64,000 nt of DNA from Flavobacteriales bacterium (GTDB lineage Bacteria; Bacteroidota; Bacteroidia; Flavobacteriales_D; Crocinitomicaceae). The notes under the pieces were generated by a model. It was not told the DNA's origin, made no database searches, and saw nothing but the letters and a program-made list of their open reading frames with translations. How positions within the stretch are numbered: the first letter of the stretch is position 1; each line of letters opens with the position of its first letter. The stretch is from positions 20,409 to 84,408 of the forward strand of contig CANHHA010000007.1 of NCBI GenBank assembly GCA_947460825.1. The letters run 5' to 3'. Of the stretch, positions 18,091 through 27,800 are shown piece by piece. The translations under genes were made by a program, and so were the position numbers.

Positions 18091-18098
18091 TATCTTTG
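18091..18098 (+). promoter_or_regulatory. Likely -7 box of the TSUP permease gene
   Basis: TATCTTTG, an exact TAnnTTTG, 18 nt before the ATG at 18117. It supports that start over the longer upstream frame. Confidence 0.5.
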
Positions 18099-18116
18099 GT
18101 TAAAAGTGTAAAAGTA

Positions 18117-18872
18117 ATGTTTTGGATTATTCCCTTGGTTGCTTTCTTGGCATCGATTCTAACCTTTTTCTCAGGCTTTGGTTTGGGTACCCTGTTGATG
18201 GCTGCCATGCTTTGGTATTATCCCCCGGAATTAGCCATAGCGTTAACGGCTTTGGTCCATTTGTTAAATTCAGCAGTTAAATCCACGATGAATCGGCACG
18301 TGCAATGGCGGATTGTTTGGCTTTTCGGAATTCCGTCGATGCTTGCAGCATTTTTTGGGGCAAGGCTCTTAACTAATTTAAGCGCACACCCCGCGGAGTT
18401 GTTTGATTTGACTGAATCCTCTTTGACCCATCCTGTGAGTTTTTTGTCGTTTCTGATTGGTTTATTTTTGATGATTTTCAGCATTGCTGAGTGGGGGATA
18501 AACGGTAAATCCGTTAGCGCACCCTTGTGGATTGGAGGACTTATTTCAGGTTTTATGGGCGGTCTCAGCGGGCATCAAGGCGCCTTGCGAAGTTTATTTT
18601 TATTGCGTGAAATACCTGATGTGCGCACGTTAGTTTCCACCTTGGCCTTTATTGGCTTACTTACCGATGTGGCGCGTAATGCGGTGTATCTGAATACTTT
18701 GCCATGGGAAAAGGTTGATTTATTCCAACTCTCGGTTACGGGAATCGCAGCTACACTTGGCGTATTGGTTGGTACTCGGATGTTGAAGAAGGTTTCAATC
18801 CAACTTCTTCATCGCTTGATTACCCTTGGAATCTTTACCTTAGGATCTTCCATGCTTTTGGGCCTACTTTAG
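18117..18872 (+). CDS. TSUP (TauE/SafE) family permease
   Basis: 251 aa from the ATG at 18117. The frame reaches back to 18015, but that part overlaps the divergent threonine aldolase gene and lacks membrane character. About seven to eight transmembrane segments are visible, in two related halves. The N-terminal half carries 'TFFSGFGLGTLLMAAML' and 'ALTALVHLLNSAVK'. The second half carries 'GGLISGFMGGLSGHQGALRSLFLL', the glycine-rich signature of the family. Members export or import sulfite, sulfonates or other small anions; the substrate here is unknown. Confidence 0.88.
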   Translation: MFWIIPLVAFLASILTFFSGFGLGTLLMAAMLWYYPPELAIALTALVHLLNSAVKSTMNRHVQWRIVWLFGIPSMLAAFFGARLLTNLSAHPAELFDLTESSLTHPVSFLSFLIGLFLMIFSIAEWGINGKSVSAPLWIGGLISGFMGGLSGHQGALRSLFLLREIPDVRTLVSTLAFIGLLTDVARNAVYLNTLPWEKVDLFQLSVTGIAATLGVLVGTRMLKKVSIQLLHRLITLGIFTLGSSMLLGLL

Positions 18873-19885
18873 GATTTATCCTTAGCCCTGCGCTCTTTGC
18901 GTTTCTTTCGCTTGGTTTTCTTGGTATCACCTGGTGTCATGTCTTTTGGATCATCATCCGCTGTGATTTCTGTAGATTTTTCTGTTTTATTGACATCATA
19001 AAGCACTTTTTTATCGCCGTATTCATCAATTTCCATTTCGTATTGTTTGATGCCTTTTTTATCGTAAATCGTTTGGTGTATTGTTTTTCCTTTCTCGTTA
19101 TTGACTAGATGCTCTCCGATCGGAATATTCTTTTTAAAGGTGCTCTTTGAAAGTATGGTCCCGTCTTCCTGGTACTTGATAAAATCACCGTCTTTTTGGT
19201 CCATCATCCACATTTCAATTCCCGCTTCCTTTCCACTGCTGAAGAAATAGGTTTGTTTTCCATGTTTTTTACCTTCTTTATAGTTCAGGCTTACCTCGGG
19301 CTTACCTTCCTCGCTAAACTTAAGGTGCATTCCATCCAAGAGGCCATTTTTGTATTGAACGATTTTGAAGCGTTTCCCATCGGGAAAGTACTCCCGTTGA
19401 ATTCCATCTCGAATATCATTTAGGAAGTTCATATACACTAAAGTGTCACCATTGCGATTGAATTCTTTGGTAACACCATTCAACTTCCCATTCAAAAAAG
19501 TTTCCTCTTTTGATATCTTTCCGGTGGAATCAAAAAAGAATTGCTGTGTGCCATTTCTAATTCCTATGATGTGACGTTGTATGGCCTTGATGCATCCGGA
19601 ACTGTAATAGCAGGTGTCTGACCCATCTCGCTTTCCATTCACACAATACATCTCATCCAAGACATAACCCCCACGGTTATAAGTCTGTCCCGTCCCATTA
19701 AACGGTGTGTACAAATCTTTGGTGAGGACATAGGTATTGATTTCTTGATCATAAGTAACTTGATCATATAAATTTAAATACCGCCTTGGTTCAGCCTTCT
19801 TTTTAACGTTTCCGCAAGGACTTTTTTCCTGGCTCATGACCGCGTTAACAACGAGGACAAGAACAATGACTATGTATTTTTTCAT
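18869..19885 (-). CDS. MORN-2 repeat (YwqK-like) secreted protein
   Basis: 338 aa with a signal peptide ending near 'NAVMSQ'. The body has at least six MORN_2-type repeats, for example 'LNGKLNGVTKEFNRNGDT', 'RDGIQREYFPDGKRF', 'KNGLLDGMHLKFSEEGKP' and 'KEGKKHGKQTYFFSSGKE'. The C-terminus is a highly basic tail (KKTKRKKRKERRAKDKS). Such repeat proteins are often labelled YwqK family antitoxin in Bacteroidetes, but nothing here shows antitoxin activity. The start overlaps the thioesterase stop by 4 bp, so it is the last gene of a three-gene operon. Confidence 0.8.
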   Translation of the reverse strand: MKKYIVIVLVLVVNAVMSQEKSPCGNVKKKAEPRRYLNLYDQVTYDQEINTYVLTKDLYTPFNGTGQTYNRGGYVLDEMYCVNGKRDGSDTCYYSSGCIKAIQRHIIGIRNGTQQFFFDSTGKISKEETFLNGKLNGVTKEFNRNGDTLVYMNFLNDIRDGIQREYFPDGKRFKIVQYKNGLLDGMHLKFSEEGKPEVSLNYKEGKKHGKQTYFFSSGKEAGIEMWMMDQKDGDFIKYQEDGTILSKSTFKKNIPIGEHLVNNEKGKTIHQTIYDKKGIKQYEMEIDEYGDKKVLYDVNKTEKSTEITADDDPKDMTPGDTKKTKRKKRKERRAKDKS

Positions 19886-20280
19886 ATATGTAAAGATGTT
19901 AATGCTACGCTCATGGGTTCAGGGATTTCAATCGTTTGTTTGGTGTGGTTGTTAAAACAAACCAATGTGCTGGTTCCGGTTGCGCACAACGTGGAGCCTA
20001 CATAAACCTGATACCCTAAGCTAAAACTCTTGGTTCCAATTGCGGTTACAAAAACGGTAATCTTGGGTAGGTCATGAAGTCTAATCGACGATAAATAAGT
20101 AGCTTCATTTTTAACAAGCACTACTCCTTGTGTCATCCAATCCCAGTCTTTTCCGAGCAAGGGGTGAAAGTAATGAATTCGAGCCATTTCAAAATAGTTA
20201 AAATAGGCTACGTTGTTTACATGGCCAAGTAAATCGATGTCCGAAAAGCGTACTTGAACTTCAAAAGGGCTACTGTGCAT
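19882..20280 (-). CDS. Acyl-CoA thioesterase, hotdog fold (YbgC/4HBT-like)
   Basis: 132 aa, the usual length. The N-terminal 'VRFSDIDLLGHVNNVAYFNYFE.AR' contains the catalytic aspartate and the HVNN motif of the 4-hydroxybenzoyl-CoA thioesterase family. 'SFSLGYQVY' and 'CATGTSTLVCFN' are the central strands. It hydrolyses acyl-CoA or acyl-ACP; substrate not predictable. It overlaps the capD-like gene by 11 bp and the MORN gene by 4 bp. Confidence 0.9.
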   Translation of the reverse strand: MHSSPFEVQVRFSDIDLLGHVNNVAYFNYFEMARIHYFHPLLGKDWDWMTQGVVLVKNEATYLSSIRLHDLPKITVFVTAIGTKSFSLGYQVYVGSTLCATGTSTLVCFNNHTKQTIEIPEPMSVALTSLHI

Positions 20281-22144
20281 CTAATTGCTGGAATTGGGAG
20301 TTATTGCTTTTAAATTCTGGAACAATTTGTTTCATGATCGCTACCCGTTGCATAAGCGAGGTGTTAGATTCAAGCAGTAATTCAATCTGCGGATTCAATT
20401 CCGAGGTGATTTCACGAGTTTTTGCAATCAGTATTTTGGGATGATGGGTTGTTAATGTAGTTTCTGAATCCGCTAATAATTCCTCGTAGAGTTTCTCTCC
20501 CGGACGTAAGCCAGAGATTTTAATTTCAATGTCCTTGCCGGGTTCCAAGCCATGAAGCAGGATCATTTTTCTGGCTAATTCGATGATAGGAACAGATTCA
20601 CCCATGTCAAATACATAGATTTCTCCACCCTTACCCATGGAAAAAGCTTCTAATACCAATTGGCATGCCTCGGGTATAGTCATGAAATATCTGGTGATGC
20701 GTTCATCAGTTACGGTAATCGGTCCACCTTGTTCAATTTGTCGTTGAAAAAGTGGGATAACAGATCCGTTGGAGCCTAGTACATTTCCAAAGCGGGTGGT
20801 GATGAATTTGGTAATTCCCAGGTGATTTTTATTCTGCACAATCATTTCGGCGATGCGCTTACTTGCACCCATAATATTAGTTGGGTTAACCGCTTTGTCC
20901 GTTGAAATGAAAATAAACTTTTCCAGGTTGAATGCAACGGCGCACTCGGTTAAATTCCTCGTTCCTAAAATATTAGTAATGATTGCCTCGTGTGGATTTT
21001 CTTCCATTAATGGGACATGTTTGTAGGCGGCTGCATGAAAGACAATGTGCGGATTGAACTCTTCAAAAATACTCCGTATCGATTCGAAGTTTCGAATATC
21101 TCCGATTCGGAAATGTATGCGAAGTTCATGTGGGTAGTCAATTAATTCCTGTTGCAGTTCATAAAGTGGAGATTCTGCTTGATCTAAGAGTATGAGGTTC
21201 GCTACGTTATACTTAATCACTTCCTTTGCGATACCACTACCGATAGACCCCGCAGCCCCTGTGATAATTATGGTTTTCCCCGCCATTTCAGCCGCTAAGC
21301 TGCTTTGAGCTAATTGAATATGTGCCCGACCTAACAATTCCGAAATATTAATTTGACCTATCTTTTTTGGGGTTAATTCCCCATTGACCCAGGTATTAGG
21401 ATCTTGCACCCGCTGAATTTTTACTTGTTTTGAAAGACAGATTTCCACGAGATTCCTCAATAATTCCGGGTTGAGTGTACGAATGGCAACAATGACTTTT
21501 TCGATTCGTAGGGAGGAAAGTAAGGAATCCATTTGGTTCGCGTCGAAAACCTTGATCCCATCGATTCTATTGCCTACAAGCGCAGTGTTATTGTCCACAA
21601 ACCCTATAATTTTTTGCTGAATGCGATTATCGTTTTCTATGGTGCGTTTGGCAATTATTCCCATGGCTCCCGCCCCGAATACCAAGACACGTTCTCCAAT
21701 CTCAGCGGACTTTACCGTTTCGATATACCATAGTTTAATGGCAAATCTACTCCCTATAAGAAACATAAGACTAATCATAAACTCCATTAGAATTATGGAG
21801 CTGGGAAACAAGTAGGTAGTGTTCCAAATGGTGGCGCGTAAGGCACTAATGACAATAAAAATCAAGGTAGCGCTGAGATTGGCTTTGAGTATGCGCTGTG
21901 AATCTTGGGTTGAGGTGTAGCGAACTAGGCCTTTGTGGATTCCAAATAGAATAAAAACGACCCCTTTGATGCATAAATAGAGGATGAATTCGGGCCAATG
22001 TTGGAGCCATTCGTTTTTCATCGCATACAGATTGGTATTTAAATCGAAGCGAATAAAATAGGCAAGGACTAGTGAAAAGACAGAAATAATTAAATCAATT
22101 ACGATTATTATCCAACGAGGGGTTGCCGTTCTTAATTTAATCAT
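20270..22144 (-). CDS. Membrane-bound nucleoside-diphosphate-sugar 4,6-dehydratase (CapD/WbpM-like)
   Basis: 624 aa. Four transmembrane helices fill residues 10-145. A first Rossmann domain follows ('VLVFGAGAMG', about 150), then an SDR catalytic domain from about 285 with 'IITGAAGSIGSGIAKE'. The active-site block 'FISTDKAVNPTNIMGASKR' has methionine in the place of the usual SDR tyrosine, as is normal in this family. 'GLRPGEKLYEEL' is near the C-terminus. These enzymes convert UDP-GlcNAc to a 4-keto-6-deoxy sugar for surface polysaccharide or glycoprotein glycans. No other glycan genes are adjacent, only a thioesterase and a MORN protein. Confidence 0.93.
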   Translation of the reverse strand: MIKLRTATPRWIIIVIDLIISVFSLVLAYFIRFDLNTNLYAMKNEWLQHWPEFILYLCIKGVVFILFGIHKGLVRYTSTQDSQRILKANLSATLIFIVISALRATIWNTTYLFPSSIILMEFMISLMFLIGSRFAIKLWYIETVKSAEIGERVLVFGAGAMGIIAKRTIENDNRIQQKIIGFVDNNTALVGNRIDGIKVFDANQMDSLLSSLRIEKVIVAIRTLNPELLRNLVEICLSKQVKIQRVQDPNTWVNGELTPKKIGQINISELLGRAHIQLAQSSLAAEMAGKTIIITGAAGSIGSGIAKEVIKYNVANLILLDQAESPLYELQQELIDYPHELRIHFRIGDIRNFESIRSIFEEFNPHIVFHAAAYKHVPLMEENPHEAIITNILGTRNLTECAVAFNLEKFIFISTDKAVNPTNIMGASKRIAEMIVQNKNHLGITKFITTRFGNVLGSNGSVIPLFQRQIEQGGPITVTDERITRYFMTIPEACQLVLEAFSMGKGGEIYVFDMGESVPIIELARKMILLHGLEPGKDIEIKISGLRPGEKLYEELLADSETTLTTHHPKILIAKTREITSELNPQIELLLESNTSLMQRVAIMKQIVPEFKSNNSQFQQLDAQ

Positions 22145-22149
22145 GAAAT

Positions 22150-22157
22150 CAAAGGTA
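22150..22157 (-). promoter_or_regulatory. Promoter -7 box 5 nt before the capD-like gene
   Basis: TACCTTTG on the minus strand, an exact TAnnTTTG, 5 nt before the ATG. It is one of several boxes placed so close that the mRNA would have no leader. Confidence 0.5.
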
Positions 22158-22160
22158 AAA

Positions 22161-22186
22161 AAAAAGACCGCGATTGCGGTCTTTTA
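22161..22186 (-). terminator. Terminator of the 22204-22647 gene
   Basis: Strong symmetrical hairpin AAAAGACCGC-gatt-GCGGTCTTTT followed by a long T-run on the minus strand. It ends just upstream of the capD-like promoter and insulates the two transcripts. Confidence 0.85.
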
Positions 22187-22203
22187 CTTCAATTAGTATC
22201 GTT

Positions 22204-22647
22204 TTAGTTCAATCGAACGATGTTCATTTTAAGGTCGCTCAACACTTCCTTAATGTATCCATCTTTCATAGAAACGAATACCGAGAGTGCTGGGTTCGTA
22301 TCTCCGTAGCAATTTCCTGCTTTGGTTTCACCCGCTTCAAGATTGAACGTAAATGTATATTCTGGGTTATCACACGTTCTGCAATTTCCGTTATCCAAGT
22401 CATAATACATATCCTCTCTTACTTTAAGAGATGCGGCAACGGCATTTGAATTTGTAATACTTAATAACTTAAACGTCATGGTTTCATGGCGATCTTCATT
22501 GGTACATGTGGTTAATTGCGCCGTAATACTTACGCCGTTTTCGCTGTACAATACTTCAGGGGAACCTACAGCAGTACTTGTCATTTTTTGACCAAATGAA
22601 GTCAGTGAAATCGAAGCTAATAATCCGAAAAAAGCAATACGTAACAT
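22204..22647 (-). CDS. Secreted protein of unknown function
   Basis: 147 aa with a signal peptide ending near 'LTSFGQ'. The mature part contains four cysteines, two in 'DNGNCRTCDNPEY', one in 'TTCTNEDRH' and one in 'AGNCYGDTN', so it may be disulfide-bonded. There is no T9SS sorting domain or lipobox. It is a single gene with its own terminator. No family recognised. Confidence 0.7.
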   Translation of the reverse strand: MLRIAFFGLLASISLTSFGQKMTSTAVGSPEVLYSENGVSITAQLTTCTNEDRHETMTFKLLSITNSNAVAASLKVREDMYYDLDNGNCRTCDNPEYTFTFNLEAGETKAGNCYGDTNPALSVFVSMKDGYIKEVLSDLKMNIVRLN

Positions 22648-22708
22648 AAGCGGTGGTTTTTATTAAATTTATACATGTCTAAGACGACAAATCTCCTTGA
22701 ATTGTTGC

Positions 22709-22739
22709 TTTGAACGCTTAAAATTATTCAATATTTTTG
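22709..22739 (+). promoter_or_regulatory. Promoter of the CYTH gene
   Basis: TTTG (22709-22712), 19 nt, TATTTTTG (22732-22739): the full Bacteroidetes -33/-7 consensus. The ATG at 22752 is 12 nt further on, and the box excludes the TTG start at 22737 that a longer frame would allow. Confidence 0.75.
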
Positions 22740-22751
22740 AATCTTAAAAAA

Positions 22752-23201
22752 ATGATTGAAATAGAACGTAAATTTTTGATCGGAAACATGGATTTACTGA
22801 GTCCATGGCTGTTGAATGGGCGAACTATTCAACAAGGTTATTTGTTTGTGGCGCCTGATAAATCATGTAGGATTCGCTTGAAGGGGGAACGGGGGTTTAT
22901 CACCTTGAAGTTCGGTGACTCCGCATTAGTTCGGTCGGAATTTGAATATGAAATCCCTCAACCTGAGGCAGAGGCCTTGCTCCGTCATTGTTCAAAAGTG
23001 CTTTCGAAAACGCGATTTGAGGTTATGGTCGATTCCCATGTTTGGGAAATTGATGTCTTTCATGAAAAACTCGAAGGACTCATAGTCGCTGAAATTGAAT
23101 TATCTCGAGAAGACGAAACTTTTGTACTACCCGATTGGGTTGGCAAGGAAGTTACTGCAGATAAATCGTATCTGAATGTAAATTTGATTGAACGGTTATA
23201 G
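22752..23201 (+). CDS. CYTH-domain protein (inorganic triphosphatase-like)
   Basis: 149 aa from the ATG at 22752, giving 'MIEIERKFLI', the family's EXEXK signature at the N-terminus. Further tunnel residues appear in 'KSCRIRLKGERGFITLKFG', 'EFEYEIP', 'VLSKTRFEV' and 'LIVAEIEL'. Bacterial CYTH proteins of this short type usually hydrolyse inorganic triphosphate; that activity is inferred here. The last 6 bp overlap the convergent gene. Confidence 0.9.
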   Translation: MIEIERKFLIGNMDLLSPWLLNGRTIQQGYLFVAPDKSCRIRLKGERGFITLKFGDSALVRSEFEYEIPQPEAEALLRHCSKVLSKTRFEVMVDSHVWEIDVFHEKLEGLIVAEIELSREDETFVLPDWVGKEVTADKSYLNVNLIERL

Positions 23202-23522
23202 TCTTTCTATGGGGGATGTGATGCAATCCACGACGTTACCTCCGATTTCGAAGGTGAAAAAGGCATTAAAATCCGCAATGTTTTCCGTCTCAAAAAACGA
23301 AACGTTTTGCTCCGTGAGTTGATTGATTTCGTTTAGTGTGATTTTTTTTATGTATTTCATGAGTACTTGATCTTCATCCCAAATATCCTCCTCAATTAAA
23401 TACAAGGTGGGTTCATGAAAGGGAATGAATTCTTTGTCCTCGATGTAGGGTTCTAATATGTTCCAAAATTTCTGGGTTGGAGTTACTTTTAAATAGGCTC
23501 TATTGATGGTTTTCATAGTCAT
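23196..23522 (-). CDS. Small cytoplasmic protein of unknown function
   Basis: 108 aa, acidic, with no signal peptide. It contains 'IEDKEFIPFHEPTLYLIEEDIWDEDQVL' and ends 'CITSPIERL'. Its ATG overlaps the stop of the lipoprotein gene upstream by 4 bp, so the two are probably co-translated. No family recognised. Confidence 0.6.
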   Translation of the reverse strand: MTMKTINRAYLKVTPTQKFWNILEPYIEDKEFIPFHEPTLYLIEEDIWDEDQVLMKYIKKITLNEINQLTEQNVSFFETENIADFNAFFTFEIGGNVVDCITSPIERL

Positions 23523-24148
23523 TGTTTAGGTGTTTTGGGAAATGTCCATCGGCATGATTGTCCAGTTCCTTGTTCTATGATGATCCGGATGGAATCGGTT
23601 GGATAGGAATATCGTTGGTAACGCTCCCATTGCTTGCGATTAATTTTACCGCTCGAATTAATTTCAACGATTGAGGCGCTATTGATTAATATGAGCACAT
23701 TTTCTTTGGATATTTTTTGCCTTTCAAACCACTCCAATTGTTGGTTATTAGGCCCGTAATGGTCTAGCCAGTTAAATAACGCATTTATTCGGGTGTTACT
23801 GTCCTTGAATTTCCATTCACCAACATACATGGATTTTTCACCTTCTCGAAGTACAAAACGGGTGGGGTATTGTCCTTTTGGATGCGGAAAACGATCCAGA
23901 AAGTGTGCAGTTTCATCAACTTCGATTGCATCAAAATTCAAGCCAACACTATCGTTGGTGTACTTCATGAGATACGGAGCAAGGGTATCTTGTTTGGCAA
24001 GTTGCTTCCGGTGTGTTTGTGTTCGTTTGGGTTGAATATCTTCAAACCTCTTATTTTTTCCTTCTGACTTGCTAGAACAGGCGCATAGTGCCATGGCACC
24101 AATGGCAATACTCCATATGAATTTGAGGGTTAGTAAGGGTTTGTACAT
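23519..24148 (-). CDS. Lipoprotein of unknown function
   Basis: 209 aa. The N-terminus has a hydrophobic segment followed by 'ALCACSS', a lipobox, so the mature protein would be lipid-anchored at that cysteine. The C-terminal half has 'RFPHPKGQYPTRFVLREGEKSMYVGEWKFKDSNTR', with no known motif. It forms a two-gene unit with the 108-aa gene. Confidence 0.65.
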   Translation of the reverse strand: MYKPLLTLKFIWSIAIGAMALCACSSKSEGKNKRFEDIQPKRTQTHRKQLAKQDTLAPYLMKYTNDSVGLNFDAIEVDETAHFLDRFPHPKGQYPTRFVLREGEKSMYVGEWKFKDSNTRINALFNWLDHYGPNNQQLEWFERQKISKENVLILINSASIVEINSSGKINRKQWERYQRYSYPTDSIRIIIEQGTGQSCRWTFPKTPKQ

Positions 24149-24196
24149 GCTCCTACAATTTTAACGATTTCTAAGATATGTTAAGGTCACTTTTGT

Positions 24197-24204
24197 TATT
24201 TTTG
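24197..24204 (+). promoter_or_regulatory. Likely -7 box of the 24216 lipoprotein gene
   Basis: TATTTTTG 11 nt before the ATG; no clear -33 element. Confidence 0.45.
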
Positions 24205-24215
24205 TAAAAAAAGAA

Positions 24216-24764
24216 ATGATGAAAAAATTAGGTATGTATTTTTCTATGGTATTGTTGCTCTCTGCATGCGCAACACAAGTGCCTTACACAAATTTAATTC
24301 GAGATGAATTTGCGCTTGATTCAGAGGAGAAATTAACCAAAGTTCAATTTTATATTTCTCACACCATTGTAATGGATGAGGAGGTAAAAAATGAAAATTC
24401 AACTACCACCACCAATGGAACGCTCATCAACAGCTCAAGTACTAAAAAGGAATCGGTAATAGTTCAAGCGGGAACCCCTTGTGTTTTTGATTCATATGGT
24501 ACCAAAGGTGAAATTCTGGTTCGTTTTGAAATCGGGGAAGGAAAAACCTTGAAATTCTTTTCGAAGAATGAAGCCAATCGCCGGTATTATTTTGATGTGG
24601 AATGGAATCAACCCGGTGGACCCAAAATTCAATATGGGGATGTGACGTATAAAATCGATGTTATGCGAGGTAGTCCGCGCTCTGCATACATCAAAGTTGC
24701 GAAAAAGAAACTCGAAAAGGTGAAACGCAAAGATCGCTTTGTTCGAGGAATGAAAGTGAAATAA
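24216..24764 (+). CDS. Lipoprotein of unknown function
   Basis: 182 aa with a short signal and lipobox 'LLSACAT' (cysteine at about residue 18). The mature part contains 'VIVQAGTPCVFDSYG' and 'GEILVRFEIGEGKTLKFF', a likely beta-strand domain, and a basic C-terminus ('KKLEKVKRKDR'). Short 5' leader, own terminator. I do not recognise the family. Confidence 0.7.
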   Translation: MMKKLGMYFSMVLLLSACATQVPYTNLIRDEFALDSEEKLTKVQFYISHTIVMDEEVKNENSTTTTNGTLINSSSTKKESVIVQAGTPCVFDSYGTKGEILVRFEIGEGKTLKFFSKNEANRRYYFDVEWNQPGGPKIQYGDVTYKIDVMRGSPRSAYIKVAKKKLEKVKRKDRFVRGMKVK

Positions 24765-24768
24765 CACC

Positions 24769-24796
24769 TAAAGCCATTCGAATCGAATGGCTTTTT
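24769..24796 (+). terminator. Rho-independent terminator
   Basis: AAAGCCATTCG-aat-CGAATGGCTTTTT, a perfect 11-bp stem followed by T residues, directly after the lipoprotein gene. Confidence 0.85.
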
Positions 24797-24808
24797 AATA
24801 AATACCCT

Positions 24809-27800
24809 ATGAAGCATTTCCTCATCCTATGTTTATTGGTGCAAGCCAGTATGTATGCTCAAAAAAAATCGGCCACTAAAGAATCATCAGCCCTGCCTTT
24901 TGATGAGGGTACTGTTTCCACATTAAGTTTCCGCATGGTTGGTCCCGCGCTCACTTCCGGGAGGGTAGCTGATATTGCCGTTCATCCTACCAATAAGGAT
25001 TTATGGTATGTCGCGGCAGCCAGTGGTGGGGTATGGCTTACCAAGAATCACGGCATCACGTTTCAGCCTATTTTCGATGGCTACGGAAGTTATTCTATTG
25101 GTTGCGTGAAACTATCTCCATCGAATCCAAATACCGTTTGGGTGGGTTCCGGAGAAAACAATAATCAACGTTCCGTAAGTTATGGTGATGGGGTTTATAA
25201 ATCCGTAGACGGTGGAAAATCGTTTACTAACATGGGTCTCAAACAATCAGAGCATATTGGAAGTATTGTTATTCATCCAACGAATGAACATGTTTTATGG
25301 GTTGCGGCGTATGGTCCTCTTTGGAGTAAAGGCGGAGAACGCGGCGTATATAAGTCTGTGGATGGCGGTAAAACCTGGAAACGAACCTTGTTTATTTCCG
25401 ATGATACCGGAGTGGCCGAAGTAGTGATTGATCCAAGCAATCCCGAAATTCTGTATGCTTCTGCACATCAGCGCAGAAGACATGAATGGACGTATATCGG
25501 AGGAGGACCTGAATCTACGCTGTATAAGTCCACCGACGGTGGAGAAACCTGGCGTGAAATTGCATCGGGATTGCCAAAATTAGACATGGGTCGAATCGGC
25601 CTTGCAGTATCTCCTGCAGATCCCAATTGGGTCTATGCGATTGTTGAAGGGCGTTATGATAAGGGGGGTGTTTATTTGAGTACCAATAAAGGAGAATCTT
25701 GGAACAAACAAGGAGGGTTTTCTACCAGTGGAAACTATTATCAGGAAATTTTTTGTGACCCATCCAATAAACGTAAGGTATTTGCAATGGACACCTACAT
25801 GCATCATTCGGAAGATGCCGGCGTTACCTTTAAGCCAACGGGTGAATCACATAAGCACGTAGATAATCATGTCATTTGGATTGACCCATCGAATACCGAC
25901 CACTGGTTGGTTGGATGTGATGGCGGGGTTTATGAAACCTATAGTCATGCCAAGGAATGGCGGTTTTTTGACAACCTACCCATTACGCAATTTTATAAAG
26001 TAACTACAGACAACGATTATCCATTTTATAACATTTACGGTGGTACCCAAGATAATAATTCCATGGGTGGTCCTTCAGGCACAACGAATGTTAGTGGGAT
26101 ATTAAATACGGATTGGTTTATTACGAATGGGGGAGATGGATTTGAGTCGGCAACGGATTGGAATAATCCAAACATTACATATGCCCAAGCGCAGTATGGT
26201 TGGTTGGTGCGTTACGATAAACAAAGTGGAGAGAAAGTTCCGATTCAACCCATGCCAGCTAAAGGTCAACCCGGGTATCGTTGGAATTGGGATGCGCCAT
26301 TGCTCGTTTCGAAACATGATGCATCTACCTTGTATTTCGCAGCGAATAAGGTGTTTAAGTCTGCCAATAAAGGAGATGATTGGACTGAAATTTCACCAGA
26401 TTTAACGCGACAATTGGATCGCAATAAAGTTCCTGTCATGGGACAGGTTTGGAGCATTGATGCAGTGATGAAGAATGCATCTACTACGGTTTATGGTAAT
26501 GTGGTGGCCATGGATGAATCGCCTCTTAAAAAAGGAGTGCTCTTTGCAGGTACAGACGATGGCTTAATCCAAGTTTCGCAAAATGAGGGCAAGGATTGGA
26601 AAAAGATCGAGGCCATTCCAGGGGTTCCCGCTCAAACTCGGGTGAATATGTTGACGGCATCACGATTTAATGATCAAGTGGTTTATGCAGCATTTAATAA
26701 CCAGCGTAACGGGGATTTCAAACCGTATGTGTTTAAGTCGTCAGATTGTGGAGTTACTTGGACCTCCATTTCAAGTAATTTACCTGAACGCGGAACGGTT
26801 TACTGCATTAAGCAAGATTTTAAAACACCCAATTTACTATTTGTTGGAACAGAGTTTGGGGCATATTTCACCACCGACGAAGGACAACATTGGACAAAAC
26901 TAAGTGGCTTACCAACCATTGCGGTGTATGATTTAGATATTCAAGAGCGGGAGTGTGATTTGGTAGCGGCTACCTTTGGACGTGGGTTTTATGTATTGGA
27001 CAACTACAGTCCGCTTAGGGGCTTAACCACAGAGGTGCTGAATAAAAAAGCACACCTGTTTGATACCGAAGATGCATTATTGTATGTACCAGCGGATCCC
27101 CTAGGATTGGAAGGTACAGGATTTCAGGGCCATAATATGTGGGCCTCGGAGAATCCGTCTTTTGGGGCAGTGTTCAATCTGTATCTTAAAGAGGGGATAC
27201 CATCAATGAAAAGTAAACGTCAAGAAAAAGAGAAGGCGCTTGAAAAGGATAAAAAAGAAGTGACTTACCCATCGATGAATGAATTGCGCGCAGAACTTCA
27301 GGAAACAAAAGCTACTTGTATTTGGGCTATTTCTAATGACGCTGGTAAAGAGATTAAGCGTTTTACTACAACCCCTGCTAAGGGTATTTCTCGTGTAACG
27401 TGGAATTTAAGAAGCAATCCAACAACCACAGTGAATGGCGGTAATAATGGATTTTTAGTGCCGGCTGGTAACTATTCGCTGGAAGTTTATATGGTAAGTA
27501 ATAAAGGAATAGACACCTTGGTGAAGCAGCATGTATTCAATGTGAAGGCATTGAGCAATCAAACCTTAATTGCGAAAAATCCTGAAGAGCTAAATGCATT
27601 CAGAAAAGAGGTAGCAGAAGTGAGTAGAAAAGTTAGCGGCGTAGGAGAAATCATGCAGGAATTTAGCACGCAGCTTGGGTTAGTTGAATCCGCTTTATTG
27701 AATTATCCAAATACAGATATTAGCATGTTACGAGAAATAAAAAGCTTAAGTCTTGGATTAGATTCTTGTAAACTCATTATGTATGGCGATGAATTGTTAA

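Noticed and set aside
18869..19885. Antitoxin function for the MORN-repeat protein
   Set aside because: The label is common for this repeat family, but there is no partner toxin beside it and the protein is exported.
23793..24067. Plus-strand frames of 65-80 codons
   Set aside because: Shadows of the minus-strand lipoprotein gene 23519-24148.
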